A stretch of 10,640 nt of DNA from CAZFCK01 sp964517355 (GCA_964517355.1 CAZFCK010000166.1:1-10640), one strand, 5' to 3'; shown: positions 1 through 6,015, numbered from the stretch's first letter. Numbers and translations are program-made. Notes: generated by a model from the sequence alone, not told the origin.

Positions 1-50
1 ATTGGAAATTGTTTCAGGGGAGAGCCTTGTTTCAAGGCGAAAATGCGCTA
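1..50 (+). repeat. Dispersed structured repeat, copy A (truncated by window edge)
   Basis: These 50 bases are the right half of a dispersed repeat whose full copies lie at 3306-3409 and 3581-3685. The sequence is identical base for base to the corresponding part of the copy at 3581-3685 read on the minus strand. It contains the right arm of the central palindrome, the 3' hairpin GCCTTG-TTT-CAAGGC, and the terminal ATGCGCTA at 43-50. The left half should lie outside the window. Confidence 0.9.
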
Positions 51-167
51 GGGCGGGCCGGTCCTGCAAAGGGCCGCATGGCAGGGGGGTGAGGGCTTCA
101 AAGACTATTGCCGCGGGAGGGCCCCCGGCATCATGGCAATAATGGAATTCGTCTGAGCATGTGGGCA

Positions 168-213
168 AAGCGACGCGCCTGAGGCATAAGATGTCTCCTT
201 ACGTCGCTTTTTC
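168..213 (+). terminator. Intrinsic terminator of an upstream transcript
   Basis: An outer 8-bp stem AAGCGACG (168-175) pairs with CGTCGCTT (202-209). Inside it GAGGCAT pairs with ATGTCTC across an AAG loop, with one G-U pair. The right arm runs into a T tract (208-212). This is a good Rho-independent terminator on the plus strand. No coding region precedes it inside the window, so it probably ends a gene or small RNA starting further left. Positions 51-167 hold no gene that I can support. Confidence 0.6.
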
Positions 214-242
214 TATTGAAGAGAAGGATAAAAGCCACTACA

Positions 243-251
243 TGGTATGAT
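243..251 (+). promoter_or_regulatory. Possible extended -10 promoter for the cheV-like gene
   Basis: TGGTATGAT has the form TGn followed by a -10 hexamer (TATGAT, one mismatch from TATAAT), about 130 bases upstream of the cheV-like start and downstream of the terminator at 168-213. No convincing -35 hexamer lies at 16-18 bases spacing; TTGAAG at 216-221 is too far. This is a weak call from sequence alone. Confidence 0.25.
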
Positions 252-290
252 AGAGTTGCGGCAGCACGGGCGTCGTCACCTCTGTTGTCA

Positions 291-347
291 TGTCGGCGGC
301 ATCACGGCCGGCATAATGACCGACGTTATGGCCGACACTAATGTCGG
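291..347 (+). promoter_or_regulatory. Clustered TGTCGG/CCGACA dyads in the cheV leader
   Basis: TGTCGG occurs at 291-296 and 342-347, CCGACG at 320-325 and CCGACA at 332-337. CCGACA-CTAA-TGTCGG (332-347) is a perfect 6-bp hairpin just upstream of the ribosome binding site (GAGGAG, 363-368). The 291 copy could pair with 332-337 instead, giving two mutually exclusive folds. These could be operator half-sites or a leader RNA structure; neither is demonstrated. Confidence 0.25.
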
Positions 348-378
348 GTAACGTTGGCGAGCGAGGAGTACCAGGGCT

Positions 379-1362
379 ATGGCCGAGCGCGAAATTCTTC
401 TCCAATCGGGCACCAACGAACTCGAAATTCTTGAATTCTACATTGACGCTAAACCGGAAGAGGGAGGGGCGCAGGCGCCTGAAGAACGTTGCGTCCTTGG
501 CGTCAATGTGGCCAAAGTGCTTGAGGTCATAGAAAATCCAGGTTTGCGCCGTCCGGAATTCGCCCCGCATCCGTGTTTTATGGGGGTGCTGCCTTTGCGG
601 GGCAGGATATTGCCCATCCTGGATTTGGGCGTCTGGCTGGGACTGGACCGTCAGCCACACGACCACGACGTCATCATTGTCACCGAGTTCAGCCAGTCCA
701 TAACCGGGTTCCTGGTATCCGGGGTTGTGGATATTCACCGGGTTTTCTGGAAGGAAGTCGAACCCCCTTCAGGCCTTTTGTCCGGTTTGGACGAGAACAG
801 CATTGTCGGCATTACCAAAATCGACGGGCATTTTGTGCAGCTTGTCGATCTGGAATACATAATCTCCGAATTCGATGCGTCCGCGCGGCCTACGGACAGT
901 TATGAGGAATATGCCGACAGCGTGCGCTATAAGGCGCTTATTGCGGACGATTCCAAGGTCATCCGCGGCCTTATGGAAGAAGTGATGACTCGAGCCAATT
1001 TTGATTACCACGTGGTGAACAACGGCGAGGACGGGTTGAAATATGTTATGGGCCTGAAACAAAAGGCCCGTGAACTCGGTGTGGACGTTACGCAATTGCT
1101 GAACGTGGTCATTTCGGACATTGAAATGCCGAGCATGGACGGCTTTACCCTGACGAAAAACATCAAAGAAGACAGTTTGCTCTCCAAGGTTCCCGTTATT
1201 CTGTATTCTTCGCTCATCACGGAGGAACTGCGGCATAAGGGGGAATCCGTGCGTGCGGATGAACAGGTGGCCAAGCCCGACCTGGCCAAAGTGCCGTCCA
1301 TTGCGCGCAAGCTCATAGCCCAATACGGACACGCCGCGCCTGAGGGCGGCGTGTCCTCATGA
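379..1362 (+). CDS. cheV: CheV-type chemotaxis coupling protein (CheW domain plus receiver)
   Basis: This 327-residue protein has a CheW-like domain (about residues 10-165, including MGVLPLRGRILPILDLGVWLG around 68-88) followed by a response-regulator receiver domain (about 184-315). That is the order and length of CheV. Such proteins couple chemoreceptors to the CheA kinase in the cytoplasm, and receiver phosphorylation tunes adaptation. The receiver is intact: acidic pair D190/D191, phospho-acceptor D247 in SDIEMPSMDG, serines at 277-278 and the conserved lysine K299. The start ATG has GAGGAG 10 bases upstream. The gene stands alone: the convergent neighbour ends 41 bases away, and no cheA, cheW or receptor gene is in the window. 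Its partners must therefore be encoded elsewhere. Several CheV paralogues per genome are common in this group, so the specific receptor array is unknown. The family call is firm; the exact role is inferred. Confidence 0.9.
   Translation: MAEREILLQSGTNELEILEFYIDAKPEEGGAQAPEERCVLGVNVAKVLEVIENPGLRRPEFAPHPCFMGVLPLRGRILPILDLGVWLGLDRQPHDHDVIIVTEFSQSITGFLVSGVVDIHRVFWKEVEPPSGLLSGLDENSIVGITKIDGHFVQLVDLEYIISEFDASARPTDSYEEYADSVRYKALIADDSKVIRGLMEEVMTRANFDYHVVNNGEDGLKYVMGLKQKARELGVDVTQLLNVVISDIEMPSMDGFTLTKNIKEDSLLSKVPVILYSSLITEELRHKGESVRADEQVAKPDLAKVPSIARKLIAQYGHAAPEGGVSS
1327..1356. other. Perfect 11-bp hairpin over the cheV 3' end
   Basis: GGACACGCCGC (1327-1337) pairs perfectly with GCGGCGTGTCC (1346-1356) across an 8-base loop. 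The hairpin lies in the last codons of the cheV-like gene, just before its TGA (1360-1362), in the convergent junction with the minus-strand gene ending at 1403. Neither strand has a T tract after it, so it is not a standard intrinsic terminator. It may protect mRNA 3' ends or help separate the two convergent transcripts. Confidence 0.5.
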
Positions 1363-1402
1363 ACAGATGTTGGTTTCACTCGGCTGGCCTGGAGGGAAAA
1401 CG

Positions 1403-2503
1403 TCAAAGAGACTGGCCTGTTGTCGCCAGTTTTGCGAACGCTTCGATTTCAGCGGCAAGTGCGTTGCTTTCCACAAGGCCGTCGATCAGATGACGGGGGG
1501 GCGCTTTCACTGCGCCCAGTAGCAGGCCCAGCACCATGCCGCGGTGCACGGTGTCGCCCCCGATAAGCGCATTGGCCGTCAAAGACCGTTCAAAGTCGAA
1601 AAGGTGCATGCGCCCCGTATAGAGCAGCAACGGAACGGCGTGCTCAACATACATTCCCGTATCCAGGCGCACGCCCGCCACGTCCTCGGGGTCCACCTCC
1701 TCAGCGTAGTATTCCAGATCAAATGGCCGGGTTTCAAACGCTGCGTGCAGGCGTTCCCTTTCCGGACGATCGGGATCACTGGCGGCGTCATGCCCCTGGC
1801 AGCGCTCCTGGAGCGCGCTTCCGGTAGTCAGGGGCAGCCGCGCCAATCGTCCGAAACGCGGTATGGCGCCCATGGGATCTTCCCCGGAAAGGAGCCCCTG
1901 CAGCATGGGGACCAGCAAAAACAGCGCCGTGGCGCAGTTGTCGGCCTTGTGCGTAAGCTGTTGGTGTCCGGTTGCCGCCCCCATGCCCTGATAAGCGGAG
2001 CGTGCGAGCATTGATACGACCAAGGGGCGTATCACGCCGCTTGTGGAGCCGATGCGGCTGTCGTCGCCTTGCCAGGCCGCGCAGGCATGCAGCGGCGCGC
2101 CCCCGGCATGGTTTTCGAGCCAGCGGCTGAGATAGGGTTCCATATGCGGGTCGCAATTGCGCCCGGGTGTCGTCAAATGGAGGAGAAATTCCTCCAGAAA
2201 GTGACGTGGATCATAACGGCCAGCGGAGGCGACGCTACGCAGGAGCGCGCGGACAAGATGCGCTTCCAGGGTATTGGCGCCGGGTTGCAATCCCTGATGG
2301 GGATGGCCGTTAGTTCCGGTGACGGCGCTGTCATCGGGAGGGGCGCAATATCCACTGAACGCGCTGCCGAACGTTTCCCGCAACTTTTCGCGGTGGTGAA
2401 TCCCGTGAGCGGGCATGGCCAGCGCGTCGCCGACAAAGAGCCCCCAAAGCGCGTTGGCGATGCGCTGCTGACGGATATCAATGACGTTGTCTACAGATGA
2501 CAT
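1403..2503 (-). CDS. ADP-ribosylglycohydrolase family protein with an altered metal site
   Basis: This 366-residue protein matches the ADP-ribosylglycohydrolase (DraG/ARH) family, whose all-helical binuclear-metal enzymes remove ADP-ribose from protein side chains or related substrates. The N-terminal motif ALWGLFVGDALAMP (18-31) is typical. PPDDS (55-59) occupies the place of the usual TDDT metal-binding motif. Near the C terminus NALIGGDTVHRG (311-322) corresponds to the usual NxGGDTDT: D317 and T318 are kept, but the second aspartate is V319 and the following T/S is H320. In characterised members both aspartates help bind metal, so activity may be changed or lost. No signal peptide is visible, so a cytoplasmic location is likely. 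The start has only a weak AAGG upstream. It is divergent from the phosphatase gene and convergent with the cheV-like gene, so it is probably transcribed alone. No ADP-ribosyltransferase is visible nearby. Confidence 0.8.
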   Translation of the reverse strand: MSSVDNVIDIRQQRIANALWGLFVGDALAMPAHGIHHREKLRETFGSAFSGYCAPPDDSAVTGTNGHPHQGLQPGANTLEAHLVRALLRSVASAGRYDPRHFLEEFLLHLTTPGRNCDPHMEPYLSRWLENHAGGAPLHACAAWQGDDSRIGSTSGVIRPLVVSMLARSAYQGMGAATGHQQLTHKADNCATALFLLVPMLQGLLSGEDPMGAIPRFGRLARLPLTTGSALQERCQGHDAASDPDRPERERLHAAFETRPFDLEYYAEEVDPEDVAGVRLDTGMYVEHAVPLLLYTGRMHLFDFERSLTANALIGGDTVHRGMVLGLLLGAVKAPPRHLIDGLVESNALAAEIEAFAKLATTGQSL

Positions 2504-2647
2504 AGTGAAGCCTTATAAAAAGAGAAGGTTGAAATGGGTAGTCCCGCCGGGGAGAAAGAGCCTATACAAAGATGTTAGTTTGCGGCACCCTTTGAGGAAA
2601 TGCAAGCCATGGGGCGGAGTTCGGGATATGAAAAGCGGCTCCATGGT

Positions 2648-2654
2648 AAAGGAG
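2648..2654 (+). promoter_or_regulatory. Ribosome binding site fixing the phosphatase start
   Basis: AAAGGAG ends six bases before the ATG at 2661. It favours this start over the in-frame upstream ATG codons at 2481, 2628 and 2643. The upstream extension would be an arginine- and lysine-rich stretch unlike the family, and would overlap the start of the divergent gene. Confidence 0.75.
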
Positions 2655-2660
2655 ACATGC

Positions 2661-3308
2661 ATGGCCAACGGGCTTATATTACTCATGCGGCACGGACAGA
2701 TAGTGCAAAACACTCCCCGCCGGTTTGTGGGGCGGACGGATCTTCCCCTCGACGCCACGGGTCAGGAGCAGGCAAAGGCCGCCGGCCGCTGGCTGCGGGC
2801 GTGCCTTGAGGCGGCCCCCGCCTTGGAAGGCATCGTGTGCAGCGACCTGCAGCGTACAAGGGAAACGGCAAATTATGTCGCGCAAGAGCTGAACATGAAA
2901 GCGGAAGCGGTCAGCTGCAATCCCGGCCTGCGGGAAATAAACCTCGGCGCGTGGGAGGGCCTGACCAAGGAGGAAGTGGAGCAGCGCTTCCCCGGAGAGC
3001 TGGAGGCGCGGTGGAGGGATATGGCGGGCTATCGCCCCTTGCATGGTGAAAGTTTTGCGGACGTGCAACAGCGCGTCATGTCCGCGTTTCAGGATATCGC
3101 AAGGCAGACGGAAACGTTACGCATCATTGTCGCGCATGCCGGTGTGAACCGGGCTTTGCTCTGCGGCCTGCTGGAAATGCCCCTGAAACACATCTTCCGG
3201 CTTGGCCAGGATTATTGCTGCCTGAATCTATTGCGCCGGGAGCAGGAGCAGTGGACGGTGCAAGCCTTGAATCTTCTCCCCTGGACAGCCGGAGGATTGG
3301 GATTTTAG
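2661..3308 (+). CDS. Histidine phosphatase superfamily protein, CobC/phosphoglycerate-mutase-like
   Basis: This 215-residue cytoplasmic protein is a branch-1 histidine phosphatase. The catalytic RHG motif is at residues 10-12 (H11 becomes phosphorylated in the family). It is followed by FVGRTDLPLDATGQEQA, SDLQRTRETA with R65, LREINLGAWEG with the acid E92, and VAHAGVNRAL with H159. All core catalytic residues are present. The length and the GRTDLPLD and REINLGAWEG segments resemble alpha-ribazole phosphatase (CobC), which removes phosphate from a cobalamin lower-ligand intermediate. However, related phosphoglycerate-mutase-like phosphatases share these features, and no cobalamin genes or riboswitch are nearby, so the substrate is left open. 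The gene runs divergently from the ADP-ribosylglycohydrolase gene across a 157-base gap. Its TAG stop (3306-3308) is the first three bases of repeat copy B, so the repeat may have set or trimmed the C terminus (LLPWTAGGLGF). Confidence 0.85.
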   Translation: MANGLILLMRHGQIVQNTPRRFVGRTDLPLDATGQEQAKAAGRWLRACLEAAPALEGIVCSDLQRTRETANYVAQELNMKAEAVSCNPGLREINLGAWEGLTKEEVEQRFPGELEARWRDMAGYRPLHGESFADVQQRVMSAFQDIARQTETLRIIVAHAGVNRALLCGLLEMPLKHIFRLGQDYCCLNLLRREQEQWTVQALNLLPWTAGGLGF

Positions 3309-3409
3309 AGCATCTTAACTTTGAAAACGTATAGATGTTCTTACGCATTTTCCTGAAACAATAAGCATTGTAGCAGGGGTGAGCCTTATCCAAAGGCGAA
3401 AATGCGCTA
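3306..3409 (+). repeat. Dispersed structured repeat, copy B (full length, diverged)
   Basis: This 104-base copy begins TAGAGCAT and ends ATGCGCTA. By hand alignment it is roughly 78 percent identical to the copy at 3581-3685 on the opposite strand. The folds are largely kept despite substitutions: GAGCATCT (3308-3315) pairs with AGATGTTC (3333-3340) using a G-U pair, the central CCTG...CAGG / ACAAT...ATTGT stem persists, and the 3' hairpin is GCCTT-ATCCA-AAGGC. It overlaps the phosphatase stop codon. Confidence 0.85.
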
Positions 3410-3580
3410 GAGCGTTATCCGAGAACGAGGCGCGCAGCCGCCGGCTTAAGAATCTTTAAAACATTGGATCTTCGTAATACATGTCGGCCTGTTGAAAATA
3501 TTTGCTCGTCTTGCCCGCGGATCAGGGGGGGAGTTCCCCCCTTGCAGGGGGTGGGGGTGGCGCTCCACAATGCTCCGGCT
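3410..3580. other. Non-coding spacer between inverted repeat copies B and C
   Basis: These 171 bases hold no supportable gene. A G/C hairpin is present: G tract 3525-3531 and C tract 3536-3541 with loop AGTT, extendable to 9 bp (3523-3531 with 3536-3544). G-rich runs of five G each follow at 3547-3551 and 3553-3557. No T tract follows on either strand. With repeat copies B and C in opposite orientation, the unit 3306-3685 forms a 380-base composite. Confidence 0.5.
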
Positions 3581-3685
3581 TAGCGCATTTTCGCCTTGAA
3601 ACAAGGCTCTCCCCTGAAACAATTTCCAATTGTTTCAGGGTAATGCATAAGAGCATCTAGCGCTTTTCAAGCGTGAGATGCTCTA
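3581..3685 (-). repeat. Dispersed structured repeat, copy C (full length, reference copy)
   Basis: This 105-base copy reads TAGAGCAT to ATGCGCTA on the minus strand. It contains three hairpins: an outer 9-bp stem AGAGCATCT/AGATGCTCT with an inner CGCTT-TTC-AAGCG stem, a perfect 13-bp central palindrome with loop TCC (3612-3624 with 3628-3640), and GCCTTG-AAA-CAAGGC near the other end. Its two ends can be aligned as imperfect terminal inverted repeats of about 21 bases with the shared pattern TAGnGCATnT followed by CTTGAAA. It is identical to copies A and D over all the bases those copies show. Confidence 0.9.
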
Positions 3686-3722
3686 GGGCTATGTGGCTCC
3701 GGCAAGGTGTGAATGGGGCATG

Positions 3723-3768
3723 GTGCCGCGGGGAACACCTGTTTTTCCGAAAGACGTTCCCCCGGCAC
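3723..3768. other. Bulged 13-bp hairpin downstream of the monooxygenase gene
   Basis: GTGCCG (3723-3728), bulged C3729 and GGGGAAC (3730-3736) pair with GTTCCCC (3756-3762) and CGGCAC (3763-3768). The loop has 19 bases. The hairpin lies between repeat copy C and the 3' end of the minus-strand gene at 3805. It has no T tract on either side, so a role as terminator is only possible, not shown. No coding sequence is supported in 3686-3804. Confidence 0.4.
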
Positions 3769-3804
3769 ATGATGATTGGCGGCTACCCCCGCCAGGGGCG
3801 GTGG

Positions 3805-4107
3805 CTATTTTACGGTATCAACAGCCTTCCACAAGGTGATGTCCAGTGCTCCATCCATGATGTCCTTGGTGCGGGCCACGAAATCCACCAGGTTCGAGGC
3901 CTTGGCGTGTACGTCCAGGGCGGCCGCGTCGGCCCAGATTTCGTACAGCATAAACGTCCCGGACCCGTCCTGGGCGCGGTGCAGGTCGTAACGGATGCAA
4001 CCCGGCTCGGCACGAACCAGGGGCACCAACGGTTTCAATTCATTGGCCAGCGTCTCTTCCTTGCCGGGTTTGGCCACCAGTTTAGCCACCACAAAAACAT
4101 TTTCCAT
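3805..4107 (-). CDS. Antibiotic biosynthesis monooxygenase (ABM) fold protein, putative quinol monooxygenase
   Basis: This 100-residue protein fits the ABM domain family (YgiN-like), small dimeric ferredoxin-like-fold proteins that include cofactor-free quinol monooxygenases. Typical features in order are VFVVAKLVAKPGKEE (4-18), the diagnostic RAEPGCIRYDLHRA (32-45), TFMLYEIWADAAALDVHAKA (51-70) and a C-terminal DGALDITLWKAV strand (85-96). Length and motif spacing match single-domain members, and it looks complete. The chosen start (CAT at 4105-4107 on the plus strand) has GGAG eight bases upstream. An ATG 18 codons further up has no such site and would add residues absent from the family. 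No partner gene lies in the same direction. The dyad at 4164-4192, 57-85 bases upstream, is a likely operator. Substrate and physiological role (quinone handling, redox stress) are inference from the family; some members have other or unknown activities. Confidence 0.8.
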   Translation of the reverse strand: MENVFVVAKLVAKPGKEETLANELKPLVPLVRAEPGCIRYDLHRAQDGSGTFMLYEIWADAAALDVHAKASNLVDFVARTKDIMDGALDITLWKAVDTVK

Positions 4108-4163
4108 GACAGTTTCTCCAGAGTTTTGGTGCATTCGCAGTATTACGCAGGCTCCAGTCACGC

Positions 4164-4192
4164 TTCCAACTTGTACCGGTACGGAGTTGGAA
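4164..4192. promoter_or_regulatory. 29-bp imperfect dyad, candidate operator
   Basis: TTCCAACT (4164-4171) pairs with AGTTGGAA (4185-4192), and the centre GTACCGGTAC (4173-4182) is itself a perfect palindrome. The arms TTCCAACTTGTACC and (minus strand) TTCCAACTCCGTACC differ by two substitutions or so and one indel. It sits 57-85 bases upstream of the minus-strand ABM gene and about 170 bases upstream of the plus-strand permease. A GTAC-centred dyad of this length resembles operators of dimeric redox- or drug-responsive regulators (MerR, HxlR and MarR families), but no such regulator gene is in the window. Confidence 0.45.
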
Positions 4193-4364
4193 ATGGGTAT
4201 CCGAGGGGAAAACCTTCCCTGAAAATCGTGCCGGGATCAGTCCGTCGCCGCGCCATGAGCACGCGCGGAAGACTCGATGTTATCATCACCCTATTGCACG
4301 AAGGTGACAGTTGGAGTATGGAGTCTTTTGCCCGTCAGCAGCATAACCCGATCCTGGCGGCCCC

Positions 4365-5156
4365 ATGCCCATGATTCGCCTGATACGCATTCTGATACAA
4401 TACTCCAACGCCATTCAAACCATGTGGCTCTCCACGCTGAAAACGTCCGTGGCGACCACGCGGCTTGGCTGGGCATGGTGGTTGGCCGACCCGCTCATAA
4501 TGATGGCCATTTATTATTTTATGGTAAAGATGGTTTTCCACAGGGGCGGTGACAATTATCACTTCTTTGTGTTGAGCGGATTGGTAACGTGGCAATTCTT
4601 CACCAGAAATTTAACGCTTACCGCTTCCTCCTTACATCAGAACAAAAACCTGATCAAGCGCATCGGTCTGCCCATAGAATTTTATACCGTCATTCCGACA
4701 TTCGTGCAGGTCGTCTTTGCGGCGGTGGGCTACGTGCTTATACTGATTTTGAACCCGCACTGCATAGGCTGGCAAACACTGGGGCTTTTGCCCCTGATGC
4801 TGCTTGTAGGGCTCATATCCTACGGCATCGGCTTGATTTTTTCCGTATGGCAAACCTACCTGCCCGACATTGGACGTTTTGTGCAATACGCCTTGCGCGC
4901 TGTTTTTTTTCTTTCCCCCATACTCTATTCCGCTGATAGCGTGGTGGGGTCCTCCAGTGTGCCCCAAAGCATAAAGGCGCTTTTCTATTGCAATCCCATG
5001 TCCTGGATCATGCCGGCGGTGCGCGGCGTGCTGATAGACGGCGTCATGTTCAACTGGACGGGCTATTTGATTTGGCTGGCCCTGGTTCTGCTGCTGGTGA
5101 ACTTCGGCCTGTACCGCTTGCGCCGCGAAACCGGAAAGGTGGTGAAATTCTTGTGA
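4365..5156 (+). CDS. ABC-2 type polysaccharide exporter, permease subunit (Wzm/TagG-like)
   Basis: This 263-residue inner-membrane protein has the length and hydrophobic pattern of ABC-2 permeases exporting O-antigen, capsule or teichoic-type glycans. A short basic N terminus with an amphipathic stretch leads to about six membrane segments, near residues 36-56, 65-80, 107-129, 136-160, 172-190 and 231-250. The cytoplasmic segment after the second helix (about 81-105, QNKNLIKRIGLPIEF) matches the family's NxxLIKR...P coupling region. SPILYSADSV and YCNPMSWIMPAVR (about 184-220) are also typical. An in-frame TAA at 4344-4346 means translation can start only at 4365 or at the ATG two codons on; neither has a good ribosome binding site (GGCGG at 4356-4360). 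It forms an operon with the ATPase 28 bases downstream. Substrate is unknown because no glycosyltransferases are in view. Confidence 0.85.
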   Translation: MPMIRLIRILIQYSNAIQTMWLSTLKTSVATTRLGWAWWLADPLIMMAIYYFMVKMVFHRGGDNYHFFVLSGLVTWQFFTRNLTLTASSLHQNKNLIKRIGLPIEFYTVIPTFVQVVFAAVGYVLILILNPHCIGWQTLGLLPLMLLVGLISYGIGLIFSVWQTYLPDIGRFVQYALRAVFFLSPILYSADSVVGSSSVPQSIKALFYCNPMSWIMPAVRGVLIDGVMFNWTGYLIWLALVLLLVNFGLYRLRRETGKVVKFL

Positions 5157-5184
5157 GCGGCGGAACATCCTGGGGGGCGCGGAT

Positions 5185-6015
5185 ATGAAAGGCCTTCTCG
5201 CCAACCTGCGAACCTTGTTCGGGTGCGGTCCCGCCCCGGCCAGGCCTGTGCGTGCGGGAAGCATCCGCCTTGAAAACGTGGCCTTGTGTTACAGGCGCAG
5301 CGCGCAGTTCGCCTTCAGCAGATACAAGCACTTGCGCCAGACGAAGGAGTTTTGGGCTTTGCGCGGCATAAGCTTTGCCGTGCAGCCGGGCGAGACCATC
5401 GGCATTACGGGGCGCAACGGCTCGGGCAAGAGCACCATGGCCATGCTGTGCGCCGGCGTGCTGCCCCCCGACAAGGGCTCCGTCGAGGTGGTGGGCAAGG
5501 TCAATCTGCTCACTGTGGGCATCGGGTTTCAAAACGATCTCACAGGCCGGGAAAACGTGTACATCAGCGGCACGCTTCTGGGACTCACGCGCCGGGAAGT
5601 CACGGAACGCATGGACGAGATTCTTGAATTCACTGAATTGGGCAGTTTTCTCGATGAACCGGTACGCATCTATTCCAGCGGCATGCGCAGCCGGTTGGGC
5701 TTTGCCGTGTCGACCATTGTGGAGCCCGACGTCCTGATCCTGGACGAAGCCATGTCCACCGGTGACGAGGCGTTTCGTCTCAAAGCGGAGCGGCGCATGG
5801 AGGAAATGCGCGAAAAGGCGCAAACAGCGGTGGTCATCTCCCACAGCATAGGGCAGTTGCAGGAATGCTGCCAGCGGCTTTTGTGGTTTGAAAAAGGCAA
5901 GGTCCTTATGGACGGCCCCACGGAAGAGGTGCTCGGCTATTATAAGGAGTTCTGCAAAAGCCCGGAAAAATGGCTGCGGGAAAACCGCCAGGTGAGCCAC
6001 GTGCTTGACGATTGA
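5185..6015 (+). CDS. ABC-2 type polysaccharide exporter, ATP-binding subunit (Wzt/TagH-like)
   Basis: This 276-residue cytoplasmic ATPase pairs with the permease just upstream. Walker A is GRNGSGKST (76-84), the signature is YSSGMRSRL (163-171), Walker B is VLILDEAMSTGDEAF (183-197) and the H-loop histidine is H220. The segment between Walker A and the signature (GVLPPDKGSVEVVGKVNLLTVGIGFQNDLTGRENV) is characteristic of O-antigen, capsule and teichoic acid exporters. The protein ends about 30 residues after the ATPase core. It therefore lacks the C-terminal carbohydrate-binding domain of long Wzt proteins, as in exporters that recognise a lipid-linked end or cap differently. An extra N-terminal stretch of about 25 residues, rich in Pro and Ala, precedes the core. 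A G-rich run (5171-5177) serves as ribosome binding site. A tract of nine C follows eight bases after the stop. Confidence 0.88.
   Translation: MKGLLANLRTLFGCGPAPARPVRAGSIRLENVALCYRRSAQFAFSRYKHLRQTKEFWALRGISFAVQPGETIGITGRNGSGKSTMAMLCAGVLPPDKGSVEVVGKVNLLTVGIGFQNDLTGRENVYISGTLLGLTRREVTERMDEILEFTELGSFLDEPVRIYSSGMRSRLGFAVSTIVEPDVLILDEAMSTGDEAFRLKAERRMEEMREKAQTAVVISHSIGQLQECCQRLLWFEKGKVLMDGPTEEVLGYYKEFCKSPEKWLRENRQVSHVLDD

Noticed and set aside
174..1345. Shared 11-mer CGCGCCTGAGG at 174-184 and 1335-1345
   Set aside because: The two occurrences lie in unrelated hairpins with no further similarity around them; a chance match is likely.
2481..2660. N-terminal extension of the phosphatase by 60 residues
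   Set aside because: It is basic and unlike the family, overlaps the divergent gene's start, and a good ribosome binding site directly precedes 2661.
2504..2660. Cobalamin or other riboswitch upstream of the CobC-like phosphatase
   Set aside because: The region is short, has no recognisable conserved box or multi-stem fold, and the gene's assignment to cobalamin synthesis is itself uncertain.
3410..3580. G-quadruplex in the spacer
   Set aside because: Only two five-G runs and one GG are adjacent, and the earlier G7 run would pair more readily with the neighbouring C6 run, so it is not a convincing four-tract motif.
3673..4374. Plus-strand open frame of 233 codons
   Set aside because: It lies antisense to the clear ABM gene, begins inside repeat copy C, has a low-complexity composition without domain motifs, and overlaps the permease start.
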